Under the pieces are notes generated by a model. It was not told the origin of the DNA. It saw only the letters and a list, made by a program, of their open reading frames with translations, and made no database searches. 64,000 nucleotides of DNA, from positions 124,001-188,000 of the forward strand of contig CANJPZ010000003.1 of assembly GCA_947476325.1 (NCBI GenBank). Direction: 5' to 3'. The position numbers and the translations under genes were made by a program. Origin of the DNA: Caulobacteraceae bacterium (GTDB taxonomy: Bacteria > Pseudomonadota > Alphaproteobacteria > Caulobacterales > Caulobacteraceae). Below are positions 35,887 through 42,719 of the stretch, piece after piece (position 1 is the stretch's first letter; each line of letters opens with the position of its first letter).

Positions 35887-36291
35887 ATGAGCGACGTCAC
35901 CATCTATCACAACCCATCCTGTGGCACGTCCCGCAACACCCTGGCGATGATCCGTGAGGCGGGCGTCGAGCCGACCGTTGTTGAATACGCCAAGGCCGGC
36001 TGGAATGCGGCTCAGCTCAAGGACCTGTTCGCCCGCATGAAGGTCTCGCCCCGTGAGGTCTTGCGTGAACGCGGCACCGACGCCGAAGAACGCGGCCTTA
36101 CCGCGCCCGGCGCCACGGATGCAGCCATCCTCGCGGCCATGGTGGAAAACCCCATGCTGGTAAACCGGCCGATCGTGGTCACGCCCAGGGGTGCGGCGCT
36201 GTGCCGCCCCGTTGAAAAGGTTGTGATGCTGCTGCCGGACCAGGCGCGGCAGACCTTGAAGGATAAAGGGATCGCGGCGCCTGCTTCCTAG
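35887..36291 (+). CDS. arsC: Arsenate reductase (glutaredoxin-dependent ArsC type)
   Basis: A protein of 134 residues. HNPSCGTSRNTL places the nucleophilic cysteine at C12, exactly as in E. coli ArsC, and the anion-binding arginines are recognisable (ALRERG-like VLRERG near 60, LVNRPIVVTPRGAALCRP near 95-110). Such enzymes reduce arsenate to arsenite with glutathione/glutaredoxin. No arsR, arsB or acr3 gene is adjacent, so an arsenic role is inferred from the protein alone. It sits 60 bases after ftsA in the position where ftsZ is often found. Confidence 0.9.
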   Translation: MSDVTIYHNPSCGTSRNTLAMIREAGVEPTVVEYAKAGWNAAQLKDLFARMKVSPREVLRERGTDAEERGLTAPGATDAAILAAMVENPMLVNRPIVVTPRGAALCRPVEKVVMLLPDQARQTLKDKGIAAPAS

Positions 36292-36327
36292 GCGCCCATG
36301 GCTCAGGTCAACGGAAATTGATCAAAA

Positions 36328-36343
36328 TTAACTTGCACTTAAC
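36328..36343 (+). promoter_or_regulatory. Perfect CtrA box upstream of the M23 peptidase
   Basis: TTAA at 36328-36331, seven bases, then TTAAC at 36339-36343, an exact match to the CtrA consensus TTAA-N7-TTAAC of Caulobacter and relatives. It lies 114-129 bases upstream of the M23 peptidase ATG at 36457 in an intergenic gap of 165 bases. Binding by CtrA is inferred; whether it activates or represses depends on the unknown transcription start. Confidence 0.75.
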
Positions 36344-36456
36344 TTTAGTGGCCGGTCATGGTCCGCGAAACGGTCAACCTTTGTCCGCGACTCAGGACAG
36401 GTGGGCTGTAGCGCCGGCCCTGGCGTCGGCCAAAACGCGGGCGCCCGAAGGACCTG

Positions 36457-37878
36457 ATGCACGAGTTTGATCCCAGAAGGCCGGCGTTTCGTATTGCCCC
36501 CCGGGTCTTGATGGGCCTTGCGGGTTGCTGCGTCTTGGCGCTCGGCGTGCGTCTGCAGTCGGCCGAGGCGCACCTGCCCGGCGCCGGCGCGCGCGCCGCC
36601 GACATGGCGCGGATAACCTCGCTGCAAACCCGCGCCTTCGCCGAATCCGAAACCCAGCCTGGCATGGCTCACGCGGCCAGCGTTGATGTCGAGATTATGC
36701 CCGGGGAAACCACCCTCGCCGCCGTCAGCCGCCTGGCGGTCGACCCCGAAGACGCCGAACAGGCCGTGGCCCTGCTGGGCCAGTCTTTCGACACCGACAA
36801 AATCCGCGCCGGCATGCGCTTCCAGGCGGCTGTCGCCGATCCGCTCGAGCCCGGCGGCTTCCCGCGCCTGGTGGGTCTGTCCATGCGCACCGGCCCGGCG
36901 ACCCAGGTTGTCATCTCGCGCAGCTATGATGGCACCCTTCGCCTTCGCCAGCTGACCGAACAGATCAGCGAAGAAACCACCGTCGTCCAGGGCGACATCG
37001 AAGGCTCGTTGTACGAAACCGCCGGCGGCATGGGCGCGACCTCGTCCATCATCAGTCAGGCCGCCCGTCTGTTCGCCCACAAGGTCGACTTCGCCCGTGA
37101 CATCCAGGAAGGCGATACCTTCAAGCTGGTCTTCACCCGCCGCGTCACCGAAAGCGGCCGCACGGTCGAGGGCCTGAACCTGCTCTATGCCGAGATCGAT
37201 TCCCAGAGCGCCGGCGGCAAGCCCATGCGCTTCTACCGCTACCAAGCGGCGGGTGGTCAGGCCGACTATTACGACGAGACGGGCAAGAGCACGCGCGGCT
37301 TCCTGCTGCAGACGCCAGTCGGTTTCGCGCGTGTGACCTCTGGCTTCGGCAGCCGCATGCACCCGGTGCTGGGCTATACCAAGCAGCACACCGGCATCGA
37401 CTTCGCCGGCTCGGTGGGTACGCCCATCTACGCCTCGGGAGACGGCACCATCGCCGAGGCCCGCTACAACGGCGGCTACGGCAACTGGATCCGCGTCAGC
37501 CACGGTAATGGCTGGGATACCGGCTATGCCCACATGTCGCGCTTTGCGGCCGGCATGCGCCCGGGCGTCCATGTCTCGCAAGGACAGCTGATTGGCTATG
37601 TCGGCGCCACCGGCCAGGTGACCGGTCCGCACCTGCACTACGAAGTCATGCACAACGGCGCCAAGCTCAACCCGCGAAGCACCCAGGTGCCGGCCGGCGG
37701 CACTGAACTGGCCGGTCCGCAACTCAACGCCTTCCTGGCGCAAGAGCAGTCGATGAACAGCCTGCTCGCCCAGGCGGACGAGCCTGGCCAGACACGTCTG
37801 GCCAGCGCCGCGGCGACACCGTCACGCACGACGGTCGTCGTTATGAACCCGATCCAGAAGGCCTCGCTGAGGAACTAG
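36457..37878 (+). CDS. M23-family peptidoglycan endopeptidase, membrane-anchored
   Basis: A protein of 473 residues. A basic N-terminus and one hydrophobic segment (about 18-38) suggest a signal anchor. A central region (about 80-290) of OapA/LysM-like degenerate fold precedes an M23 domain (about 295-400). Zinc ligands are H311 and D315 (QHTGIDFAG) and H394 in HLHYE (H392-L-H394). The catalytic residues are all present, so the protein should be an active LytM-type endopeptidase rather than a degenerate activator. The upstream CtrA box points to cell-cycle control. The stop is two bases from that of the convergent esterase. Confidence 0.93.
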   Translation: MHEFDPRRPAFRIAPRVLMGLAGCCVLALGVRLQSAEAHLPGAGARAADMARITSLQTRAFAESETQPGMAHAASVDVEIMPGETTLAAVSRLAVDPEDAEQAVALLGQSFDTDKIRAGMRFQAAVADPLEPGGFPRLVGLSMRTGPATQVVISRSYDGTLRLRQLTEQISEETTVVQGDIEGSLYETAGGMGATSSIISQAARLFAHKVDFARDIQEGDTFKLVFTRRVTESGRTVEGLNLLYAEIDSQSAGGKPMRFYRYQAAGGQADYYDETGKSTRGFLLQTPVGFARVTSGFGSRMHPVLGYTKQHTGIDFAGSVGTPIYASGDGTIAEARYNGGYGNWIRVSHGNGWDTGYAHMSRFAAGMRPGVHVSQGQLIGYVGATGQVTGPHLHYEVMHNGAKLNPRSTQVPAGGTELAGPQLNAFLAQEQSMNSLLAQADEPGQTRLASAAATPSRTTVVVMNPIQKASLRN

Positions 37879-37880
37879 CC

Positions 37881-39557
37881 TCAGCCGCCGCGCCCTGCAG
37901 CCCCACCTGCACCGCCACGACCCGCGCCCGCTGCCGGCGCCGCTGCGCCGCCACGGCCTGCGCCGCCCGGCTGGGTGTTCGAGGCCGCCACCTGGGTGCG
38001 GTTGGCGGGAACCGTCATCCAGTCCAGACGGGCGTTGTAGAGCCCGTTATGAACGGCAGGTCCGTTGTTGCCGAACTCCATGACCGGCTCATTGGTCAGG
38101 TCATACTTCGGCCAGTCGGGGCCACCCGCCTGTCCCGGCGTGCCGTACTTGGCGAAGGCCGTCCAGTAAGCGATGGCCGCCTGGCTGGTGGCCAGGTCCT
38201 GAGGATCCATGTTCGCGGCGTTGCGCGCGAAGACATAGGTGATCTCGCCGCCATGGTTGACGCCCAGCGCAGTCGCCCGGGTCGTGGGCGGCAGGTACGA
38301 GAAGAAATAGCGATACACCGTCTGGCCGTTGCGAACGTGAGCGCGGGACAGGGCACGGTCCGGCTCGTTGATGTTCTGGTCCGAGACCATGGCCGCGATG
38401 ATCCGCTCGGCGTTGCGCGCGCCGGTGGGGTCATAGGCCGCCAGGGCTGCGTCACGCTGGTTGGTAATGCGGGCCAGCCGATCGGCGGCCGGCGCGCTAC
38501 CGTTGGCGAACAGGCTGTATTCATTGCTGTTTCCGCCGACCAGATAGGGCACCTTCATCTCGTGACCTTTTTCAAAGGCCTCGTCGGAGTTTTCCTTGAC
38601 CAGGACGCCGTCATTGATGACGCCGGCGCTGCCGCCCTGCAGGTCAGCCCAGGGCACGGCGCGCATGGCCGCCAGGGTCTGGGCGGAATCGCCGATGATG
38701 TTCTTGCCGTCGAAGAAGGTCTTGCCCTGACTTTCCGCTCCGGCCAGTGGGCGCGCGGCGATGCGGCCAAAGCCGGACTCGTCGATGACCTTGTGAAACA
38801 GGCCATGGCTCGGGGCCACGGTCATCAGGTAATTGATCGAAATGGCTCCGGCGGATTCGCCGAACGCCGTCACATTGGACTTGTCGCCGCCAAAGGCGCC
38901 GATGTTGGCCTGCACCCAGCGCAGGGCGGCGATCTGATCCTGCAGGCCGAAGTTGCCGGTCGCCTCGCCCCTGGGCGCGTTCTTGGTGATGGCCGGGTGC
39001 GCGAACCAGCCCGACTTGCCCAGGCGATAGTTGATCGAGACATAGACCACGCCCCGGCGCGCAAACGGCGTACCGTCGTAGATCGAGCCTGATCCGCCTG
39101 TGAATGAGCCGCCGTGAATCCAGACCATGACCGGCAGTTTGGCGCCGGGCCTGGCGTCAGCGGGTTTGTAGACGTTCAGGAATAGGCAATCCTCGGCCGC
39201 CGTGCAGGTCGCGCTATAGGTTGAGCCATCACGCACGCCGCTCCAGCTCTTTACGGGCTGGGGGCTGCGCCAGCGCAGGTCGCCGGTCGGCGCCGCGGCA
39301 AAGGGGATGCCGCGATAGACCGCGATGTCCTTTGCGGGCGTGAAGAAGGCACCCTCAACCTGGCCGCCGCTGACGCGCACGATGGGGGCCTTGCCGGTAG
39401 GCGGAGCCGGGGGCGGGGCGGGGGCTCGCGCCGGGGCCGGCGCTGCGGCGCCCCGGCCGGGCGCGGCTTGCTGGGACCATCCCGGCGCGCTCAAGGCCAT
39501 GGCGCCAAGGGTCAGGCCAGCCGCCGCGGCGGCGTTGAACAGGCTTTTGCGGTTCAT
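37881..39557 (-). CDS. Secreted type-B carboxylesterase, copy 1
   Basis: A protein of 558 residues. Signal peptide about 1-28, then a Pro/Ala-rich linker (about 30-55). The alpha/beta-hydrolase core has the oxyanion loop WIHGGSFTGGSG and the nucleophile elbow GESAGA with S235; CTAAEDCLFLNVYKP is the type-B signature. The C-terminal 45 residues are an unusual tail of Gly, Ala, Pro and Arg with repeated GRGG units. The start at 39557 follows GGAGGA. It is a tandem duplicate of the next gene. The substrate is unknown; the family cleaves carboxylic esters, sometimes xenobiotic ones. Confidence 0.93.
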   Translation of the reverse strand: MNRKSLFNAAAAAGLTLGAMALSAPGWSQQAAPGRGAAAPAPARAPAPPPAPPTGKAPIVRVSGGQVEGAFFTPAKDIAVYRGIPFAAAPTGDLRWRSPQPVKSWSGVRDGSTYSATCTAAEDCLFLNVYKPADARPGAKLPVMVWIHGGSFTGGSGSIYDGTPFARRGVVYVSINYRLGKSGWFAHPAITKNAPRGEATGNFGLQDQIAALRWVQANIGAFGGDKSNVTAFGESAGAISINYLMTVAPSHGLFHKVIDESGFGRIAARPLAGAESQGKTFFDGKNIIGDSAQTLAAMRAVPWADLQGGSAGVINDGVLVKENSDEAFEKGHEMKVPYLVGGNSNEYSLFANGSAPAADRLARITNQRDAALAAYDPTGARNAERIIAAMVSDQNINEPDRALSRAHVRNGQTVYRYFFSYLPPTTRATALGVNHGGEITYVFARNAANMDPQDLATSQAAIAYWTAFAKYGTPGQAGGPDWPKYDLTNEPVMEFGNNGPAVHNGLYNARLDWMTVPANRTQVAASNTQPGGAGRGGAAAPAAGAGRGGAGGAAGRGG

Positions 39558-39650
39558 CTCTAAGTCCTCCCACGCGCCGGACTTGCGCCAGCGTCGGGCG
39601 TGAACTTCATCCGGTCATGTCCGGTTGTAAAGCCGCAAGGCGGCAGTTTC

Positions 39651-39676
39651 TGTCCGGCCGGAGATCCGGCCGGACA
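39651..39676 (-). terminator. Strong GC hairpin between the two esterase genes
   Basis: TGTCCGGCCGG at 39651-39661 and its exact complement CCGGCCGGACA at 39666-39676 leave a four-base loop. It follows the stop of the upstream esterase (39692, minus strand) by 15 bases. There is no U-run, so it may be a weak terminator or an RNA-stabilising stem between two co-directional genes. A smaller GCCGC/GCGGC hairpin lies at 39632-39644. Confidence 0.55.
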
Positions 39677-39691
39677 GTCGCTGTGTGGGTA

Positions 39692-41335
39692 TCAGCCGCC
39701 GCGACCCGCGCCACGGGCCGGCGCCGCGCCGGCCGCACCACCGCCGCGACCGGCTGCAGGCGCGGCTCCAGCGGGAGGTGCGGGAGGGCCGCCGGGCGTG
39801 CCGGGATCACTGGTCGCCGCGATAAGGGTGCGGTTGGCCAGGGCCCAGTCATAACGCGCGTCGAACAGGTGGTTGCGCACCGCCAGGCCGTTGATGCCGA
39901 ACTCCATCACCGGCTCGCTGGCCAGATCATACTTCGGCCAGTTCACCCCGCCGGCCGCGCCCGGATTGCCGTACTTGGCAAAGGCGCTCCAATAGGCGAC
40001 GGCGGCTTGCGAGGTGGCCAGATCCTGCGGATCGGTAACCGAGCGGCCGAACACGTAGGCGATCTCGCCGCCGTGAGCGAGACCGAGCGAAGTCGCGCGC
40101 TGGGCGGGCGGCAGATACGAGAAGTAGTAGCGGAACGTCGGTTGACCGGTCTTGATGTGGTCGCGGGCCAGAAGGCGATCGCCGGCGCCGATGAAATAGT
40201 CGGTCACCACGCGGTTGACGATGCGGTTGGCTTCCCGGGTGTTGTCGGGGTCATAGGAGGCCGGCAGGCCGGTTAACTTGGCCAGGCGACCGGCCGGGTC
40301 GCGGGTTGGGAACAGGCTGGCTTCGTTGCTGTTGCCGCCGAGCATGTAAGGGATTTTCAGTTCAAGACCCTGGTCGAAGGATGCATCGGATCCGCGCTTG
40401 ACCAGTCCGCCGTCAAGGATCGGACCGGCGCTGCCGATCGGCATGCCCGGCTGCAGGTCAGCCCACGGAATGGCCCGCAGCGCCGCCAGGGTGGCGGGCG
40501 AGTCGCCTGTGATGTTCTTGCTGCTGGCAAAGGTGGAGCCCAGCTTTTCGGAGTCCGCCAGCGGCGTGCCCGGATTGATGCCAAAGCCCGACTCGGCGAT
40601 CGCCTTCTGGAACAGGCCGCGCTGGGCGACCGTCATCAGATAGTTGACCGAGATGGCTCCAGCCGACTCGCCAAAGATGGTGACGTTGTTCTTGTCGCCG
40701 CCCAGGGCGGTGATGTTGGCTTGCACCCAGCGCAGAGCCGCCAGCTGATCCTGCAGACCATAGTTGCCCACGGTCTCGCCAGCCGGCTTGTTCTTGGTGA
40801 TCGCCGGGTGGGTAAACCAGCCCGAACGGCCCAGGCGATAGTTGAACGAAACATAGACGATGCCGTTCTTGACGAATGGCGTGCCGTCATAGAGCGAGCC
40901 CGCGCCGCTGGTGAACGAGCCGCCGTAGATCCAGACCATGACCGGCAGCTTGTCGCCGGCCTTGGCGCCGGCGGGCTTCCAGACGTTGAGATAGAGGCAG
41001 TCTTCGGCGCCATTGCCCTGGCAGGTCGCGCCAAAGGTTCCGGCATCGCGCACGCCGGTCCAGGACTTGACCGGCTGCGGCGCGCGCCAGCGGAAATCAC
41101 CGACCGGCGGGGCGGCGAACGGGATGCCGCGATAGACTGCGATGTCGTTGAACATAATCCCCTGCACCTGACCGCCGGTCACGCGCACGACCGGCGCCTT
41201 GCCGGTGGGCTGCGGTGCGGCGACGGCGGCGCGGCCGGGCGCAGCCTGCTGGCTCCAGCCAGTGCCGCTCTGGGCGAAGAGGCCCACGGCGATGGCGGCC
41301 ACGGCGGCGGCCGTGAAAATATCTTTCCTGATCAT
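39692..41335 (-). CDS. Secreted type-B carboxylesterase, copy 2
   Basis: A protein of 547 residues, colinear with the downstream esterase. It has a signal peptide (about 1-30), short Ala/Pro linker, CQGNGAEDCLYLNVWKP type-B signature, oxyanion loop WIYGGSFTSGAG and nucleophile S224 in GESAGA. It also ends in a Gly/Ala/Arg-rich tail with GRGG units. The start at 41335 follows GGGAG. It is transcribed first of the pair, with 134 bases and a strong hairpin before copy 1. Copies differ enough to have separate specificities. Confidence 0.93.
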   Translation of the reverse strand: MIRKDIFTAAAVAAIAVGLFAQSGTGWSQQAAPGRAAVAAPQPTGKAPVVRVTGGQVQGIMFNDIAVYRGIPFAAPPVGDFRWRAPQPVKSWTGVRDAGTFGATCQGNGAEDCLYLNVWKPAGAKAGDKLPVMVWIYGGSFTSGAGSLYDGTPFVKNGIVYVSFNYRLGRSGWFTHPAITKNKPAGETVGNYGLQDQLAALRWVQANITALGGDKNNVTIFGESAGAISVNYLMTVAQRGLFQKAIAESGFGINPGTPLADSEKLGSTFASSKNITGDSPATLAALRAIPWADLQPGMPIGSAGPILDGGLVKRGSDASFDQGLELKIPYMLGGNSNEASLFPTRDPAGRLAKLTGLPASYDPDNTREANRIVNRVVTDYFIGAGDRLLARDHIKTGQPTFRYYFSYLPPAQRATSLGLAHGGEIAYVFGRSVTDPQDLATSQAAVAYWSAFAKYGNPGAAGGVNWPKYDLASEPVMEFGINGLAVRNHLFDARYDWALANRTLIAATSDPGTPGGPPAPPAGAAPAAGRGGGAAGAAPARGAGRGG

Positions 41336-41487
41336 GTCTCAGCTCCCTCAGGCCAGTCTTGCGCTGGCGTAAGGGGCGACATTCAACCTTGAGCGCGTCG
41401 CTGTAAAGCAAGGAATGACAAGGGAAACGGTGGGGGGCTTCTGTTGCCAGGCGCCCCCCGGGCCCCGCCTTAGGATCTGAACCCAAA

Positions 41488-41780
41488 GGACTTAAGTCAC
41501 GAAATTAGTCGAGTCGCTTACGCGGCCAGACGAACTTCTTCAGCGAAGTTATCGTTCGCATTTAGAAAATGGCCCGATGCGGCGGAACCATACCGAGAGA
41601 AAGCTATCGCCTTTACACGTCTGTCGATGCTGATCGGCCCCATAACATCCGGGCGATACCCCGGAAGGAATTGGTGGAGCCGCCGGGAATCGCACCCGGG
41701 TCCAGTCCGCTTATTACGCGTGCGTTTATCTCCATAGTCCGGGCAAGCCCGAACAGGATCAATATAGGGACGATGGATTA
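41488..41780 (-). ncRNA. ssrA: Two-piece (circularly permuted) tmRNA
   Basis: Read on the minus strand, the acceptor piece comes first and ends with a T-arm and CGGCTCCACCA (3' A at 41672). About 30 bases of intervening sequence follow (41642-41671), then the coding piece begins GGGGCCG at 41641, which pairs with CGGCTCC to form the 7-bp acceptor stem. The tag frame is at 41521-41559 with stop TAA at 41518-41520 and encodes ANDNFAEEVRLAA. This is the permuted alphaproteobacterial arrangement; the Caulobacter tag starts with the same residues but ends differently. Outer ends are approximate. It lies just downstream of ilvN on the same strand. With SmpB the RNA rescues stalled ribosomes and tags the nascent protein for proteolysis. 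Confidence 0.95.
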
Positions 41781-41817
41781 AGAGCGCTACCACCCGCGGC
41801 ATGTGGTGAGGGAAGAC

Positions 41818-42360
41818 TCAGTCGCTGCCTCGCGCGATCGACAGCACGCCCGTGCGCGACAGTTCGACAAGCCCCAGGGGCCGCACCAGTCGGATGAACT
41901 TGTCGATCTTGCTCGACGGGCCCGTCAGTTCGAACACGAAACTGTCCAGCTGGGTGTCGATGATTCTGGCGCGGAAGATCTCCGCCACGCGCAGGGCCTC
42001 GTTGCGATCCTCGCCGGATCCCCTGACCTTGATCAGGGCCAGCTCACGCTCGACGCCCAGAGGATCGTTGGTGACGTCGTGCACCTCGCGCACGCAGACG
42101 GTCTTTTCCAGCTGCGCCCGGATCTGTTCCAGGATTTCCGGCGTGCCCGAGGTCACCACGGTGATCCGGCTGGTGTGGGCCCGCGCATCCGTCTCGGCGA
42201 CGGTCAGGCTTTCGATATTGTAGCCGCGCCCGGCGAACAGGCCGACGACGCGATGCAGAACCCCCGGCTCGTTGTCGACGATGACCGCGAAGGTCGCCCG
42301 CGATTCCTTGGAATCCACATGGCTCATCTCGTAGGCCGAGGCGGAGGGGGCGTTGGTCAT
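41818..42360 (-). CDS. ilvN: Acetolactate synthase regulatory (small) subunit
   Basis: A protein of 180 residues with an N-terminal ACT domain (ATFAVIVDNEPGVLHRVVGLFAGRGYNIESLTV) that binds valine for feedback inhibition, and a C-terminal domain (ALRVAEIFRARIIDT onward). The length is typical of the longer IlvN/IlvH form. It is separated from the large subunit by a small NTF2-like gene, with gaps of only two bases or less. An internal ATG (MSHVDSKE) is an alternative start. The 3' end is 38 bases from the tmRNA. Confidence 0.97.
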   Translation of the reverse strand: MTNAPSASAYEMSHVDSKESRATFAVIVDNEPGVLHRVVGLFAGRGYNIESLTVAETDARAHTSRITVVTSGTPEILEQIRAQLEKTVCVREVHDVTNDPLGVERELALIKVRGSGEDRNEALRVAEIFRARIIDTQLDSFVFELTGPSSKIDKFIRLVRPLGLVELSRTGVLSIARGSD

Positions 42361-42362
42361 GG

Positions 42363-42719
42363 TCAGGCTACCTCGTCGTCGTAGAACACACGCGCTTCGG
42401 CCACGCGGCCATCGGCGTCAAGGGTCATGGTCTCGACGGCGGTCCTGCCGTCTTCGCCTTTGTATATCAGCGCCAGTCCCGTTCCGTCCCAGCACGCATG
42501 GGGCGTGCTGAAATGCAGATCGGGGCGAAAGGCCAGGCCCGCCGCGAAATAGGCTCGCAGCGCGCCCTTGCCGTCCAGCCGGTCGGTCTTGCCGCCGGTA
42601 TAGCGGGCGACCTTGGGCGAGCGGAACACCACCTTCTCGGCATAGTGCGCCACGATGGCGTCCAGGTCGTGGGCGTTCCAGTCGTCCAGCCAGGCCTTCG
42701 AAAAGGCGGCCGCATCCAT
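42363..42719 (-). CDS. NTF2/SnoaL-like protein inserted between ilvB and ilvN
   Basis: A protein of 118 residues with the cone-shaped NTF2-like pattern: an N-terminal helix (AFSKAWLDDWNAHDLDAIVAHYAEKVVF), a middle helix with LRAYFAAGL and C-terminal strands (ALIYKGEDGRTAVETMTLDADGRVAEARVFYDD). The fold serves polyketide cyclases, isomerases and binding proteins, so function cannot be assigned. The start overlaps the ilvB stop by one base and the stop is two bases before ilvN, so it is made with acetolactate synthase. A regulatory or substrate-handling role in branched-chain synthesis is a hypothesis. Confidence 0.88.
   Translation of the reverse strand: MDAAAFSKAWLDDWNAHDLDAIVAHYAEKVVFRSPKVARYTGGKTDRLDGKGALRAYFAAGLAFRPDLHFSTPHACWDGTGLALIYKGEDGRTAVETMTLDADGRVAEARVFYDDEVA

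Noticed and set aside
35887-36291. An arsenic-resistance operon
   Set aside because: Only an ArsC-type reductase is present; no arsR, efflux or arsH gene is adjacent.
41672-41760. tRNA-like 3' half with CCA
   Set aside because: No anticodon arm; it is the acceptor piece of the permuted tmRNA.
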